Part shown: positions 45,245 through 54,366 of the stretch, in pieces
Layout of the letters: every line of letters begins with the position of its first letter
Position numbering within the stretch: position 1 is the first letter of the stretch
Source: Janibacter terrae NBRC 107853
GTDB taxonomy: Bacteria; Actinomycetota; Actinomycetes; Actinomycetales; Dermatophilaceae
Direction of reading: 5' to 3'
Assembly (NCBI RefSeq): GCF_001591405.1
Contig: NZ_BCUV01000007.1
Span: 558,001 to 622,000 of the forward strand
Length of the DNA stretch: 64,000 nucleotides
The notes under the pieces: model-generated
The model's input: only the letters and a program-made list of their open reading frames with translations
What the model was told of the DNA's origin: nothing
The model's database searches: none
Program-made: the position numbers and the translations under genes

Positions 45245-45847
45245 TCAGTGCAGCGCGTCGCGCCGCCACAACCGCGCGCACGCCTCGAGGTCCTCGGCGG
45301 TCGTCACCATCGACGCGGCCGCGACGAGGTCGCCGTCCTCGAGGTGGGCCCTGCCGGTCGCGACCACCCGGCAGAAGGCCGCGGCGCGCTCCAGCGCCAC
45401 GGCGAGGTCGCCGTCGAACACGCCGGAGAGGATGCGGTCGGACAGCTCGCGCACCTCGCCCGCACGCGGCGGGTCGACCACACCGGCGATCGCGTGGCTC
45501 ACCTCCGCGACCGCCAGCCCGGCCCCGTACTCGCGGGCAGCGACCTCGGGGGCGCGCTGGATCCAGGTGCGCAGGACGTAGACCCGCCACAGCGCGCCCG
45601 GCAGGCTGCGGGCGGGACGGCCGGCCCACAGCTGGGCGAGGGTGTCGATGCCCAGGTCGTCGACGAGGCGCACGAGCCGGTCGGTCGTGGCCGGGGAGGC
45701 ATCGCCACGACCGGCGTCGACCACGGTGCGCGCGGCGGCGTGCGCGGCCTCGGCCGTCTCGGCGGGGTCGGGCAGGGTGCCGCCGTGCGCCTCCATGGCG
45801 TCCGGCCCGAAGTGGAGCGGACGCCGGGGCTTGCCCGGCTCGGACAC
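45245..45847 (-). CDS. Conserved-looking protein of unknown function, last gene of the cobalamin-riboswitch operon
   Basis: A 200-residue soluble protein without signal peptide, membrane segment or metal motif. The sequence is Ala/Arg/Asp/Leu-rich and predicted by eye to be helical (GALWRVYVLRTWIQRAPEVAAREYGAGLA, LSDRILSGVFDGDLAVALERAAAFCRVVATG). Start GTG at 45847, 2 nt after the stop of the enoyl-CoA-hydratase gene, so it is in the same operon. No family could be recognised, and no function should be assigned. Confidence 0.6.
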   Translation of the reverse strand: MSEPGKPRRPLHFGPDAMEAHGGTLPDPAETAEAAHAAARTVVDAGRGDASPATTDRLVRLVDDLGIDTLAQLWAGRPARSLPGALWRVYVLRTWIQRAPEVAAREYGAGLAVAEVSHAIAGVVDPPRAGEVRELSDRILSGVFDGDLAVALERAAAFCRVVATGRAHLEDGDLVAAASMVTTAEDLEACARLWRRDALH

Positions 45848-45849
45848 GC

Positions 45850-46584
45850 TCAGCCCTTGTTGCGCATGAGCAGGGCGCGCACGAGGGTCACGGCCTCGGA
45901 CTGCGAGAGCTCGGTGCGCGAGGTCTCCCACGACGCGTGCAGCAGACGCCGCATCTCCGAGTTGGCCCACAGGTGCTTGCCGCCGAGGTTGTCGGCGGCG
46001 TCCTTCAGCGCCGCGGGCACGTCCCCGTCCGGGGCGATCTCGGCGATGCCCCAGTCGTCGGCCGTCGACGCGTCGAGCGTGCGACCGCCGAGCCCGAAGG
46101 CGAGGGCGCGCTGCTGCCCGATGGCGCGGGGCAGCAGCCAGGCCAGCCCCGGGTCGGGTGCCCCGGTGCCGCCCTGCGGCGAGACCCGGAAGCTCGCGTC
46201 GTTGCTGCAGAAGGCGAGGTCGCCGGCGAGCACGAGGCCGAGGCCGGAGCCCATGGCCCGACCGTGGACGCCGACGAGGACGAGCTTGCTCGAGGAGTTG
46301 AGCATCGCGAAGAGCTCCTCGAGGGCCGCCGCCAGCTCGAAGACCGCGGTGGTCGGGTCGTCGGCCTGCTCGGCCTCCGTCGTGTCGGAGCCGACGCAGA
46401 AGTCGGGCCCGTTGGCGGTCAGGACGATGATGTCGACATAGGGGTCGCCGAGGGCGCGCTCGAGCCGGTCGCGCAGCTGCCGGGCCATCGCCAGGTCGAG
46501 GGCGTTGCCGGCCTCGGGCCGGTCGAGGACGATGCGTGCCAGACGCTCTGATGCCGTGTACGTGACTCCCACGCGATCCACCAT
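45850..46584 (-). CDS. Enoyl-CoA hydratase/isomerase-family protein
   Basis: A 244-residue crotonase-fold protein: RIVLDRPEAGNALDLAMARQL, LTANGPDFCVGSD, VGVHGRAMGSGLGLVLAGDLAFCSNDASF with the oxyanion-hole glycines, and LPRAIGQQRAL. The usual second catalytic Glu region reads GGTGAPDPGLAWLL and lacks an obvious catalytic Glu pair, so the reaction could be a decarboxylation, isomerisation or something else. It sits 2-3 bases from btuF and is in the cobalamin-riboswitch operon. A GTG six bases upstream that overlaps the btuF stop is an alternative start. Confidence 0.82.
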   Translation of the reverse strand: MVDRVGVTYTASERLARIVLDRPEAGNALDLAMARQLRDRLERALGDPYVDIIVLTANGPDFCVGSDTTEAEQADDPTTAVFELAAALEELFAMLNSSSKLVLVGVHGRAMGSGLGLVLAGDLAFCSNDASFRVSPQGGTGAPDPGLAWLLPRAIGQQRALAFGLGGRTLDASTADDWGIAEIAPDGDVPAALKDAADNLGGKHLWANSEMRRLLHASWETSRTELSQSEAVTLVRALLMRNKG

Positions 46585-46586
46585 AG

Positions 46587-47633
46587 TCACCGCACCGCCA
46601 GGTCGTGCTCGGGCTCGATGGGGCTCGCCGGCACGAGGTCGTGCTCCTCGAGCCCGCGCCGCAGCGACTCCGCCGCGTCGATGTTGAGCGGGCTGCTCGT
46701 CCACGCCGAGATCGGCAGGTTGAGGTAGCGCTCCTCCGTGACGGCGGGCAGGTCGCGGGTGGCCGGGTTGGACTCGAGGACCCGCACCTTGTCCTCGTAG
46801 CTCTGCCCGGCGTAGTCGACGAAGGCGATGTAGTCCGGGCGCGAGCTGACCAGCTCCTCCCACGACACCTCGGTCCACGTGTCCTTGATGCCCGCGGTGG
46901 CATTGCGCCCCCCGGCGGCCTCGATGATCGCCTGCGGCGCCCCGTAGGCGCCGGAGGTGAAGATCTGCTGGGTGCCGGAGTCGAAGAGGAAGACCGTCGG
47001 TGTCTCCGTCGCCTGCGGGGCCTCCTCGAGCGCGGCCAGCCGGCGGGAGATGTCGGCGGTGACCCCCTTCGCCTCGTCCTCGCGACCGGTGATCGCGCCG
47101 AGGTTGTCGAGGTCGGCCTCGAGCGCCTCCCACGGGGGCATCGTCCCGCGGCGGCCGTCCGCCCGGCGGCAGCTCTCCGACAGGACGTACCCGGCGACCC
47201 CCCGCTCACGCAGGAGGTCGGGGGTGAGCCGGCTGTCCTCGGAGTACCCGTAGCTCCAGCCGGCGAGCATGACGTCGGGCCGTCTGGCGATGACGTTCTC
47301 CATGCTCGGGTAGTCCTTGGTCGCGACCGGCAGCCCGTCCACGACATCGGCACCGTAGGCCGTCGACAGCGCCCGCCGCGAGCCGTCGAGGCCGCTCACC
47401 CCGGCGACCTGGTCCTGCGCGCCGAGGGAGAGCACCATCGCGAGCAGGTTGCCGTCGCCCGCGACGTACATCCGCTGCGCCGGCGAGGGGAAGCTCGCCT
47501 CCGTGCCGCAGTTGTCGAGCGTCACCTCGGCCGGGCGCGGGACGTCACGGGTCTCGGAGCTCCCGCAGGCGGCGAGCAGGGTCCCGGCGAGGAGGACGCC
47601 CGCGGCGGCGCGGGCCGGACGAAGGGAGGTCAT
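46587..47633 (-). CDS. btuF: Cobalamin (or Fe-siderophore) ABC transporter substrate-binding lipoprotein
   Basis: A 348-residue lipoprotein of the BtuF/FecB/FhuD class: lipobox Cys23 (LLAAC), MYVAGDGNLLAMVLSLGAQDQVAGVSG, PDVMLAGWSYGYS and a two-lobe fold. The sequence alone cannot distinguish B12 from siderophore binding. The upstream cobalamin riboswitch controlling this operon makes corrinoid the probable ligand. It overlaps the ATPase gene (ATGA). Confidence 0.82.
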   Translation of the reverse strand: MTSLRPARAAAGVLLAGTLLAACGSSETRDVPRPAEVTLDNCGTEASFPSPAQRMYVAGDGNLLAMVLSLGAQDQVAGVSGLDGSRRALSTAYGADVVDGLPVATKDYPSMENVIARRPDVMLAGWSYGYSEDSRLTPDLLRERGVAGYVLSESCRRADGRRGTMPPWEALEADLDNLGAITGREDEAKGVTADISRRLAALEEAPQATETPTVFLFDSGTQQIFTSGAYGAPQAIIEAAGGRNATAGIKDTWTEVSWEELVSSRPDYIAFVDYAGQSYEDKVRVLESNPATRDLPAVTEERYLNLPISAWTSSPLNIDAAESLRRGLEEHDLVPASPIEPEHDLAVR

Positions 47634-48433
47634 GCGAGAGCCTTCCGGTCGGCGGCCACGGGCAGGGCGCCCGGGCCGAGGGAGAGGTGGACCCGACCGG
47701 TGGCCGGGTCGGTGAGCTGGACGGCCTCGACCCCGAAGACCTCACGGACGAGCTGCGGGGTGAGCACCTCGGTGGGCTCCCCCACCGCGTGCAGCCGACC
47801 CTCGTGGAGCACGGCCACCCGGTCGAAGTGCGAGACCGCGAGGGACAGGTCGTGCACGGCCGCGAGGACCGTGCGCCCGAGCCCACGGACGGTGTCGAGC
47901 AGCTGGACCTGGTGGTGGATGTCGAGGTGGTTGGTCGGCTCGTCGAGGACCAGCAGGTCGGTGCCCTGGGCGAGCCCGCGGGCGAGCATCGCGCGGCGGC
48001 GCTCGCCGCCGGACAGGTGCTGGCAGGGCCGGTCGACCTCGTGCGCCAGCCCGACGGCGGTGAGGGCATCGAGGACGAGGTGGTGCTCCCCCTTCGCCCC
48101 GACCGACCACGGTGCACGGTGCGGGACGCGACCCAGGGCGACCATCTCACCGACGAGCAGGTCCTCGGGCGGGCCCTCCTCCTGGCCGACGTACGCGAGG
48201 CGGCCGGCGCGCCGGCGCGGGGTGAGGCCACGCAGGTCGGTGCCGTCGACGTGGACGGTCCCGGCGACGGCGGGGAGCAGCCCGACGAGGGTGCGGACGA
48301 GCGTGGACTTGCCGCTGCCGTTGCGGCCGACGAGGGCGAGCATCTCCCCCTTCGCGACGCTCAGGTCGACGTCCGTGACGACCGTGCGGCCGCCGACCGC
48401 GCAGGCGAGGCCGTGGCAGCTGAGGTGGCTCAT
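47630..48433 (-). CDS. btuD: Cobalamin-type ABC transporter ATPase
   Basis: A 267-residue ATPase: Walker A GRNGSGKST, signature LSGGERRRAMLARGLAQ, Walker B LLVLDEPTNHLD, H-loop AAVHDLSLAV. It matches the FecE/BtuD subfamily. Overlaps both neighbours by 4 nt (btuC upstream, btuF downstream), forming a tight transporter operon. Confidence 0.9.
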   Translation of the reverse strand: MSHLSCHGLACAVGGRTVVTDVDLSVAKGEMLALVGRNGSGKSTLVRTLVGLLPAVAGTVHVDGTDLRGLTPRRRAGRLAYVGQEEGPPEDLLVGEMVALGRVPHRAPWSVGAKGEHHLVLDALTAVGLAHEVDRPCQHLSGGERRRAMLARGLAQGTDLLVLDEPTNHLDIHHQVQLLDTVRGLGRTVLAAVHDLSLAVSHFDRVAVLHEGRLHAVGEPTEVLTPQLVREVFGVEAVQLTDPATGRVHLSLGPGALPVAADRKALA

Positions 48434-49488
48434 GCGCCGCCCCCGGAGTGGGTGTAGTGACGACGGCCGAGGAGGAGCAGGAAGATCGGCGCCCCGACGA
48501 GGCCCGTGACGACGCTCAGCGGGATCTCCTGCGGGCGCACGACGACCCGGGCGGCGACGTCGACCCAGAGCATGAGGAGCGCGCCCCCCACCGCGGCGAC
48601 CGGCAGGACGTTGCGGTGGAGCGCGCCGACGAGGAGGCGCGCCAGGTGCGGCACCACGAGACCGACGAACCCGATGCCGCCGGAGACCGCGACGAGGACG
48701 CCGACGAGCACGGAGGTCAGGACGAAGAGCCCGGTCCGCAGTGCCCGCACCGGCACCCCGAGCGCGGCGGCGACGTCGCCCCCGGCGGCGAGCGCGTCGA
48801 GCCAGGCGTGCAGCGCCAGGAGCACGACCAGCCCGATGGCCACGACGAGCACGGACGGCAGCACCTGGTCCCACACGGACCCGGACAGGCTGCCGAGCAG
48901 CCAGAAGAGCACCGACTGCGTCGCCCGCGGGTCGGCGCTGAAGAAGACGAGGAAGCTCGAGACCGAGGAGAAGGCGGCAGACATCACCACGCCCGTCAGC
49001 ACGAGGCGAAGGGGGGTGATCCCGCCCTGCCACAGCGAGACCCCGAGGACGAGGGCCGTCGCCACCAACGCGCCCGCGAGGGCGCCGAGCGAGAGCGCCC
49101 ACACCCCGAACCCGCTGAGCACCCCGAGCACGATGACGAGGGTCGCGCCGACGCCCGCACCCGAGGAGACACCGAGGAGGTAGGGGTCGGCGAGCGGGTT
49201 GCGCACGAGGGTCTGCATGCACGCGCCGGCCACGGCCAGGCCCGCGCCCACGACCATGCCCAGGACGATGCGCGGGGCGCGCAGCTCCCAGACGATCGTG
49301 TCGTACGTGGGGTCGGGTCCGTGGACCCCCGTGAGCCGGGCCTGCAGGACGTCGACGACACCACCGACGCGCAGCGGCTCCGAACCCAGGGCGAGCGAGA
49401 CGACGGCGCTGACGAGGGTCAGGCCGGTGAGGGTGGCGAGCAGCGGCACGACAGGGACGCGGCGGCCGCCGGGGCGGTCATGGGACAC
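48430..49488 (-). CDS. btuC: Cobalamin-type ABC transporter permease
   Basis: A 352-residue FecCD/BtuC permease with nine or ten hydrophobic segments, ELRAPRIVLGMVVGAGLAVAGACMQTLVRNPLADPYLLGVSSGAG, and GGIGFVGLVVPHLARLLVG. The GTG at 49488 (MSHDRPGG) was chosen over a start 37 codons upstream because GGAG lies 8 nt before it and because the upstream part would run into the riboswitch. First gene of the B12-regulated operon. Confidence 0.9.
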   Translation of the reverse strand: MSHDRPGGRRVPVVPLLATLTGLTLVSAVVSLALGSEPLRVGGVVDVLQARLTGVHGPDPTYDTIVWELRAPRIVLGMVVGAGLAVAGACMQTLVRNPLADPYLLGVSSGAGVGATLVIVLGVLSGFGVWALSLGALAGALVATALVLGVSLWQGGITPLRLVLTGVVMSAAFSSVSSFLVFFSADPRATQSVLFWLLGSLSGSVWDQVLPSVLVVAIGLVVLLALHAWLDALAAGGDVAAALGVPVRALRTGLFVLTSVLVGVLVAVSGGIGFVGLVVPHLARLLVGALHRNVLPVAAVGGALLMLWVDVAARVVVRPQEIPLSVVTGLVGAPIFLLLLGRRHYTHSGGGA

Positions 49489-49529
49489 GAGGGCTCCAGG
49501 TGCATCGGGGGCCCAGATCGCGAGGCCCG

Positions 49530-49698
49530 GTCGGATGACGAGCGAGCCAGCAGGTTTTCGGACTCGGGTTCGTCCCGACGGGGCTCCTTCCCGGACCACG
49601 TGGGTCCAGTGGACAGTGCCTCGTCAGTCACCCTCACCGCTGCGCGACAGCTCCGGATTTGCACCGGATTCCCTCTGCACGGATGTGCGTCTGACTCG
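49530..49698 (-). promoter_or_regulatory. Cobalamin riboswitch
   Basis: On the minus strand the leader contains GGGAATCCGGTGCAAATCCG, followed by GAGCTGTCGCGCAGCGGT, then GAGGCACTG, then CCCGAGTCCGAAAACCTGCT near the end, in the order and spacing of the cobalamin riboswitch, including its G-rich consensus box. TAGGGT (49710-49705) is a plausible -10 giving transcription into the element. It sits directly before btuC, so the operon is repressed when adenosylcobalamin is plentiful. Confidence 0.93.
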
Positions 49699-49781
49699 GG
49701 GCCGACCCTACGCCACGCACGGTGGGCCGTGACGACGCCTCTGACAGACTGCTGCCTCCGGCAGGGACGAAGGGGGACGAC

Positions 49782-51476
49782 GTGCAGCGACGCAGGTGGA
49801 GGGCCATGGCGGCGGGCGCCGCGACGCTGGCCCTGGCGGCGAGCGGCTGCTCGCTCCTCGAGGGCTCCTCCGACGACGGCGACCCCACGAGCAGCTCCAG
49901 CACGCCGTCGAGCACGCGGGCGCAGTCCTCCTTCGAGCTCTTCGACCCACCGGCGCAGGGCCGTGACTGGGTCGTCCTCGTCGACGAGCCCGGCGACACC
50001 GCGCAGGTCGCCGACGCGCTCGAGGCCGACGGCTTCGACCTCACCTCGACCAACTCCGCGGTCGGCATGGTCACGCTGCGCAGCGAGGACGACGACGTCG
50101 CCGAGCGCGCCGAGGCGATCGAGGGGGTCGGCGCGGCCGTCACCGACCGACAGGCCGGGTGGACGCCCGAGCCGCCCGCCGAGCCGACGCCCGGCGACAC
50201 GACACCGGCGCGGGACCTCCCTTCGCCCCCCGCGGCGCCGGAGGGTGGCGACCCGCTCGACGGGTTCCTCTGGGGCATGGAGACGATCGACGCGAGCGGC
50301 GCGCACCAGGTGACGCAGGGGCGGCGCGAGGTGCGCGTCGGCGTCATGGACACCGGCGTCGACGCCACGCACCCCGACCTCGCACCGGTGCTCGACACGC
50401 AGCTGTCCGAGAGCTTCGTCGCCGACATCGTCGACCTCGACGGGCGGTGCGAGAGCAAGGGCTGCGTCGACCCCGTCGGCACCGATGACAACGGCCACGG
50501 CACGCACGTCGCGGGGACCATCGCCGCCGCGGCCAACGACCTCGGCGTCACCGGCGTCGCGCCCGGCGCCACCCTCGTCGACCTGCGCGCCGGTCAGGAC
50601 TCGGGGATGTTCTTCCTCGGCCCCACGGTCAACGCGCTCACGCACGCGGCCGACCAGCGCCTCGACGTGGTCAACATGAGCTTCTACGTCGACCCGTGGC
50701 TGCTCGCCTGCCGGGGCGGCGCCCCCGGCGACACCCCGGAGCAGGCCGACGCCCAGGACGTGGCGATCGAGCTCATGCACCGCGCCCACGACCTCACCCA
50801 CGAGGCCGGCGTGACGCTCATCAGCTCGGCCGGCAACGAGGCGAGCGACGTCGGCGCCGCCCACCGCGACGACACGAGCCCCAACTACGGCGGCGAGACC
50901 CGCTCCCGGCGCGTCGACCCGCAGCGCTGCGAGCGCCTCCCCCTCGACGGCGAGCACGTCATCGGTGTCGCCTCGGTCGACGAGGACGGGCAGCGCTCGA
51001 CCTTCTCGAACTGGACCTCCGTGCTCGACCGCGACCAGGTCGACGTGGCGGCACCCGGTGGCGAGGAGACCGACGGCATGGGCGGCGTGCTGTCCGCGAT
51101 GCCGCGCGACCTCGCCCTCGCGGAGGGCGCGATCGACGACCGGGGGCGGGTGACCGAGGAGGGTGCGCGGCGCGTCGTGCGCGGCTGCCCGACCGGCATC
51201 GGCGACACCGATCCCGACCCCGACGGCCGCTGCGGTCTCTACACCTGGCTGCAGGGCACGTCGATGGCCTCCCCGCACGCCTCGGGCGTCGCCGCGCTGG
51301 TCATCAGCGCCCACGGCGACCGGATGGCCCCTGCCGACGTCGCGGCGAAGCTGGAGCAGAGCGCCACCGATGCGCCGTGCCCCATGGACGAAGGGAGCGT
51401 CCGCTGCGTCGGCACGACCGAGCGCAACGGCATCTTCGGCGAGGGCGTCGTCAACGCGGCACGGGCGGTGCGCTGA
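49782..51476 (+). CDS. Secreted lipoprotein subtilisin-family serine protease
   Basis: A 564-residue protein with a lipobox (SGC, Cys23) and a long Ser/Thr/Pro-rich, acidic linker before the S8 domain. The triad is Asp in VGVMDTGVDATHPD, His in NGHGTHVAG and Ser in GTSMASPHASG. Several Cys occur in loops (DGRCESKGC, CGLY), probably forming disulfides. It presumably acts on the outer surface of the cell membrane. GTG start with AAGGGGG upstream. Its 3' end overlaps the convergent MFS gene by 26 bp. Substrate unknown. Confidence 0.9.
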   Translation: MQRRRWRAMAAGAATLALAASGCSLLEGSSDDGDPTSSSSTPSSTRAQSSFELFDPPAQGRDWVVLVDEPGDTAQVADALEADGFDLTSTNSAVGMVTLRSEDDDVAERAEAIEGVGAAVTDRQAGWTPEPPAEPTPGDTTPARDLPSPPAAPEGGDPLDGFLWGMETIDASGAHQVTQGRREVRVGVMDTGVDATHPDLAPVLDTQLSESFVADIVDLDGRCESKGCVDPVGTDDNGHGTHVAGTIAAAANDLGVTGVAPGATLVDLRAGQDSGMFFLGPTVNALTHAADQRLDVVNMSFYVDPWLLACRGGAPGDTPEQADAQDVAIELMHRAHDLTHEAGVTLISSAGNEASDVGAAHRDDTSPNYGGETRSRRVDPQRCERLPLDGEHVIGVASVDEDGQRSTFSNWTSVLDRDQVDVAAPGGEETDGMGGVLSAMPRDLALAEGAIDDRGRVTEEGARRVVRGCPTGIGDTDPDPDGRCGLYTWLQGTSMASPHASGVAALVISAHGDRMAPADVAAKLEQSATDAPCPMDEGSVRCVGTTERNGIFGEGVVNAARAVR

Positions 51477-52701
51477 CCCCCTTCGCCCACAGCAGGACGG
51501 GGACGAGCAGGAGCGCGAGCAGGCCGCCGGCGAGGGTGAGGGCGGCGTAGCTCGTCGAGGCCATGACGACACCCGACATGACGCCGCTGCCCGCACCGGA
51601 GAGGGCGATCGTCACGTCGATCGTGCCCTGGGTGCCCGGCCGGTTGGCCGGGACGGTCGCGTCGACGACGAGCGCGGTGCCGGAGATCAGGCCGAAGTTC
51701 CAGCCCAGCCCGAGGAGCACGAGCGCCAGGACGAGCAGCCCGAGCGAGTCGGTCGGCGCGACGGCGGCGACGAGGCCGGCTGCGAGCAGGGTCACGCCGG
51801 CCGCGACCGCCATCTGGGTGCGGCCGACGCGGTCGACGAGCGCCCCCGTGACGAGCGAAGGGAGGAACATCGCTGCGACGTGCAGGCTGATGACGAGCCC
51901 GACGGCGCCCATCCCGTGGTCGTGGGCGCGCATGTGCACCGGGGTCATCGTCATGATCGCGACCATGGCGACCTGGGTGAGGACCATGACCGCGGCCCCG
52001 ACCCATGCCCCGACGCCCGGCCGCGGCACGACCACCGGCCCGGCCGCGTCGTCCACCGCGCTCGCCGCCTCGATGCGCCGGGCGAGGAGGTAGGGGTCGG
52101 GGCGCAGGAGGAGCAGCAGGACGGCGCCGGCGGCGAGGTAGGCGACCGCCGACAGCAGGAAGGGCCCGGCGAGCACGGGGATCCCGATGCCGGCGGCGAG
52201 GCTGCCCATGGGTTCGATGAGGTTGGGCCCGGCGACGGCGCCGAAGGTCGTCGAGACCATGGCGACGCTGACTGCGCGCCCGCGACCCTCGGGAGGGGCG
52301 AGGTCGGTCCCGGCGTAGCGGGCCTGCAGGTTGGTCGCCGTGCCCGCGCCGTAGACGAAGAGGGTGACGAAGAGCAGGGGCACGCTGTCGATGACCGCGG
52401 CGAGGACGACCCCGGCGGCGCCGAGCCCGCCGGCGGCGAAGCCGAAACCGAGCCCGACCCGGCGGCCGAGCCGCTGGCTCGAGCGCCCGACGAGGAAGGC
52501 GGCGAGCGCGGACCCGAGGGTGAACAGGGCCGTCGGCAGGCCGGACAGTCCCTCCGACCCGAGCATGTCCTCGGCGAGCAGCGCCCCGACCGCGATGCCG
52601 GCGGCCAGGCCGGCGCCGCCGAGCACCTGGCTCGCGACGACGACGCGCAGCGTGCGGCGCTGGACCCGCTCCCGCTCGAGGTGGAGGTCGAGGTCGGTCA
52701 C
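51451..52701 (-). CDS. Major facilitator superfamily transporter
   Basis: A 416-residue protein with about twelve hydrophobic segments and MFS motif A-like RSSQRLGRRVGLGFGF between helices 2 and 3 and DRVGRTQMAVAAG after helix 8. The substrate, perhaps a drug or metabolite, cannot be inferred. Start GTG 52701, overlapping the stop of the MarP-like gene (GTGA); an ORF start 9 bases upstream is possible. Confidence 0.82.
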   Translation of the reverse strand: MTDLDLHLERERVQRRTLRVVVASQVLGGAGLAAGIAVGALLAEDMLGSEGLSGLPTALFTLGSALAAFLVGRSSQRLGRRVGLGFGFAAGGLGAAGVVLAAVIDSVPLLFVTLFVYGAGTATNLQARYAGTDLAPPEGRGRAVSVAMVSTTFGAVAGPNLIEPMGSLAAGIGIPVLAGPFLLSAVAYLAAGAVLLLLLRPDPYLLARRIEAASAVDDAAGPVVVPRPGVGAWVGAAVMVLTQVAMVAIMTMTPVHMRAHDHGMGAVGLVISLHVAAMFLPSLVTGALVDRVGRTQMAVAAGVTLLAAGLVAAVAPTDSLGLLVLALVLLGLGWNFGLISGTALVVDATVPANRPGTQGTIDVTIALSGAGSGVMSGVVMASTSYAALTLAGGLLALLLVPVLLWAKGVSAPPVPR

Positions 52702-53897
52702 GACACGCACGCCCCGGTCGGGACCGGTGTGGTCGACCGGGTGCCCTGCGCGATGACCGATCGGGTCTCGTCGAGGGTGAGGACGTAGCCGGTGCGGTCA
52801 TGCGTCCGGGACGTGGCGAAGACCGTCCCGACGACCTGCCCGGCAGGCGTGAGCAGGGGGCCGCCCGAGTTGCCGTGCTCGACCAGGACGTTGACGGAGT
52901 AGATGTCACGGACGACACCGGTGCTGCCGTCGATGCCGGCGCCGCGCGCCTCGAGGGAGGAGCGCACCCGGCCGGGCTCGAGGTCGTAGGGGCCGCCGAG
53001 CGGGAACCCGGCGACGACGACGTCGTCCCCGCGCGACGGCGCCGGCCCGGTCGGCAGCGCTGGGGCGTCCAGTCCCGGGACGGCGAGGACCGCGACATCG
53101 CGTCGGGGGTCGAAGGCCACGACGGTCGCGTCGTGCGCCGGACCGGTACCGCCGACCTGCACGGAGGGGTGGTCGACGCCGGCGACGACGTGCGCGTTGG
53201 TGACGATGCGGCCCGGCGCGGCGACCCAGCCGCTGCCCGTCTGCCCGCGGCCGCACTCGGCCTGCCCGGCGACCCTGACCACGGAGGCCGCAGCCGCCTC
53301 GATCCCCCGCCCCCGGACGACGTCCGCCGACGGCGGGTCGACCGGCATGATCGGCTCGGCGCCGACGCCGGTGAAGACCCGAGGGAGGCCGTCCGGCCCG
53401 AGCGAGCGGTAGGCGTTGCTCATGACCTTGTCGGCGCCGGCGGGCATGACCCGGTCGATGCCCTGGACGACCCGCGAGGAGGTGATCACCTCCGGTGGCG
53501 CGGGCAGGGCGGCGACCACGGCACCGGCCGCGAGCCAGACGAGGACCGCGCCCACGACGAGCGCACCGGCCGCGCCCAGCAACGAGTCGAGATGGCGGGC
53601 GAGGCGCAGCCGGACGAGCCCGCGCAGGCTCACGCCGAGCAGGCCGCCGAGCTGCTGCCCGAGGCCGGCCAAGACGACGACCCCGACGACCATGGACAGG
53701 GTGCGCAGCAGGGGGTCGTCGGCCACGGGGCCCAGCCGGTCGATGACACCGGGCAGCCCCCACAGGGCGAGCAGGCCCCCGGCGAGCAACCCGAGGACGG
53801 ACAAGGCGCTGGTGACCAGCCCGACCCGGTACATCGCGACGGCGTGCAGCGCGAGCGCCAGGACGAGGACGAGGTCCAGGGCGACGCCTGCCGTCAC
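52698..53897 (-). CDS. MarP-like membrane-bound trypsin-like serine protease
   Basis: A 399-residue protein with a CvpA-like membrane region (four hydrophobic segments in residues 1-135) and a trypsin/HtrA-like domain with His in VTNAHVV, Asp in RRDVAVL and Ser in HGNSGGPL. Cys pair around GQAECGRGQ and the C-terminal TGACVS could form a disulfide. The layout matches mycobacterial MarP (acid-resistance periplasmic protease). Start GTG with CAGGAG upstream. There is no PDZ domain. Confidence 0.92.
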   Translation of the reverse strand: MTAGVALDLVLVLALALHAVAMYRVGLVTSALSVLGLLAGGLLALWGLPGVIDRLGPVADDPLLRTLSMVVGVVVLAGLGQQLGGLLGVSLRGLVRLRLARHLDSLLGAAGALVVGAVLVWLAAGAVVAALPAPPEVITSSRVVQGIDRVMPAGADKVMSNAYRSLGPDGLPRVFTGVGAEPIMPVDPPSADVVRGRGIEAAAASVVRVAGQAECGRGQTGSGWVAAPGRIVTNAHVVAGVDHPSVQVGGTGPAHDATVVAFDPRRDVAVLAVPGLDAPALPTGPAPSRGDDVVVAGFPLGGPYDLEPGRVRSSLEARGAGIDGSTGVVRDIYSVNVLVEHGNSGGPLLTPAGQVVGTVFATSRTHDRTGYVLTLDETRSVIAQGTRSTTPVPTGACVS

Positions 53898-53921
53898 GTC
53901 TCACGCTCCTGTCGTGGTGGG

Positions 53922-53994
53922 TGGGCCCCGTGGGATTCGAACCCACAACCTACGGATTAAAAGTCCGCAGCTCTGACCGTTGAGCTAGAGGCCC
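53922..53994 (-). tRNA. tRNA-Lys (anticodon TTT)
   Basis: On the minus strand the 73-nt sequence folds into a cloverleaf: acceptor GGGCCTC with GGGGCCC, D arm, anticodon stem-loop with CTTTTAA (anticodon TTT), and T arm GTTCGAATC. The discriminator base is A and the 3' CCA is not encoded. Its 5' side (54.0 kb) borders the amide island. Confidence 0.95.
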
Positions 53995-54366
53995 GGGGGA
54001 TGGGGAGTTTAGTTGGAACTTTGGTGCGGAAAAGCTGGGAAGAATCGGGCAGGAAACCCCCGAGGGGAGGCTACAGGCCGAACCGGACCGCTCGTCCCGC
54101 GCTCGGGGAGACAGATGGCGGAGGTCGGCGGAGTGCAAGGGGTCGGGACGGGTCTCAGAGTTCATACCGTCCACGGTGCGAAGATCCAGGCCTCGCTCAA
54201 TCGAGGCTCTGTCTCGTCTCGGGAGTAGACCGCTGCCAGCGACCGCGCCCGTAACTGCGCCATGACGACTGGAACACGTCACGACAAGAACAGCGACCCT
54301 TGGTGGCTCCTTCGCGTCATGAACGTCCCACGAGGGCGGCAGGTCGTGCACATGCGCCTCCCACCA
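53995..54366. other. Gene-free stretch at the left flank of the amide island
   Basis: About 370 bp with no convincing gene: the short open frames here lack start-site signals and family matches. A weak hairpin (GCCTCG-CTCAAT-CGAGGC, 54190-54207) lies 160 bp beyond the amiC-like stop and could be a terminator. Composition is already less GC-rich than the tRNA side. No direct repeat of the tRNA-Lys sequence was seen. Confidence 0.5.
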
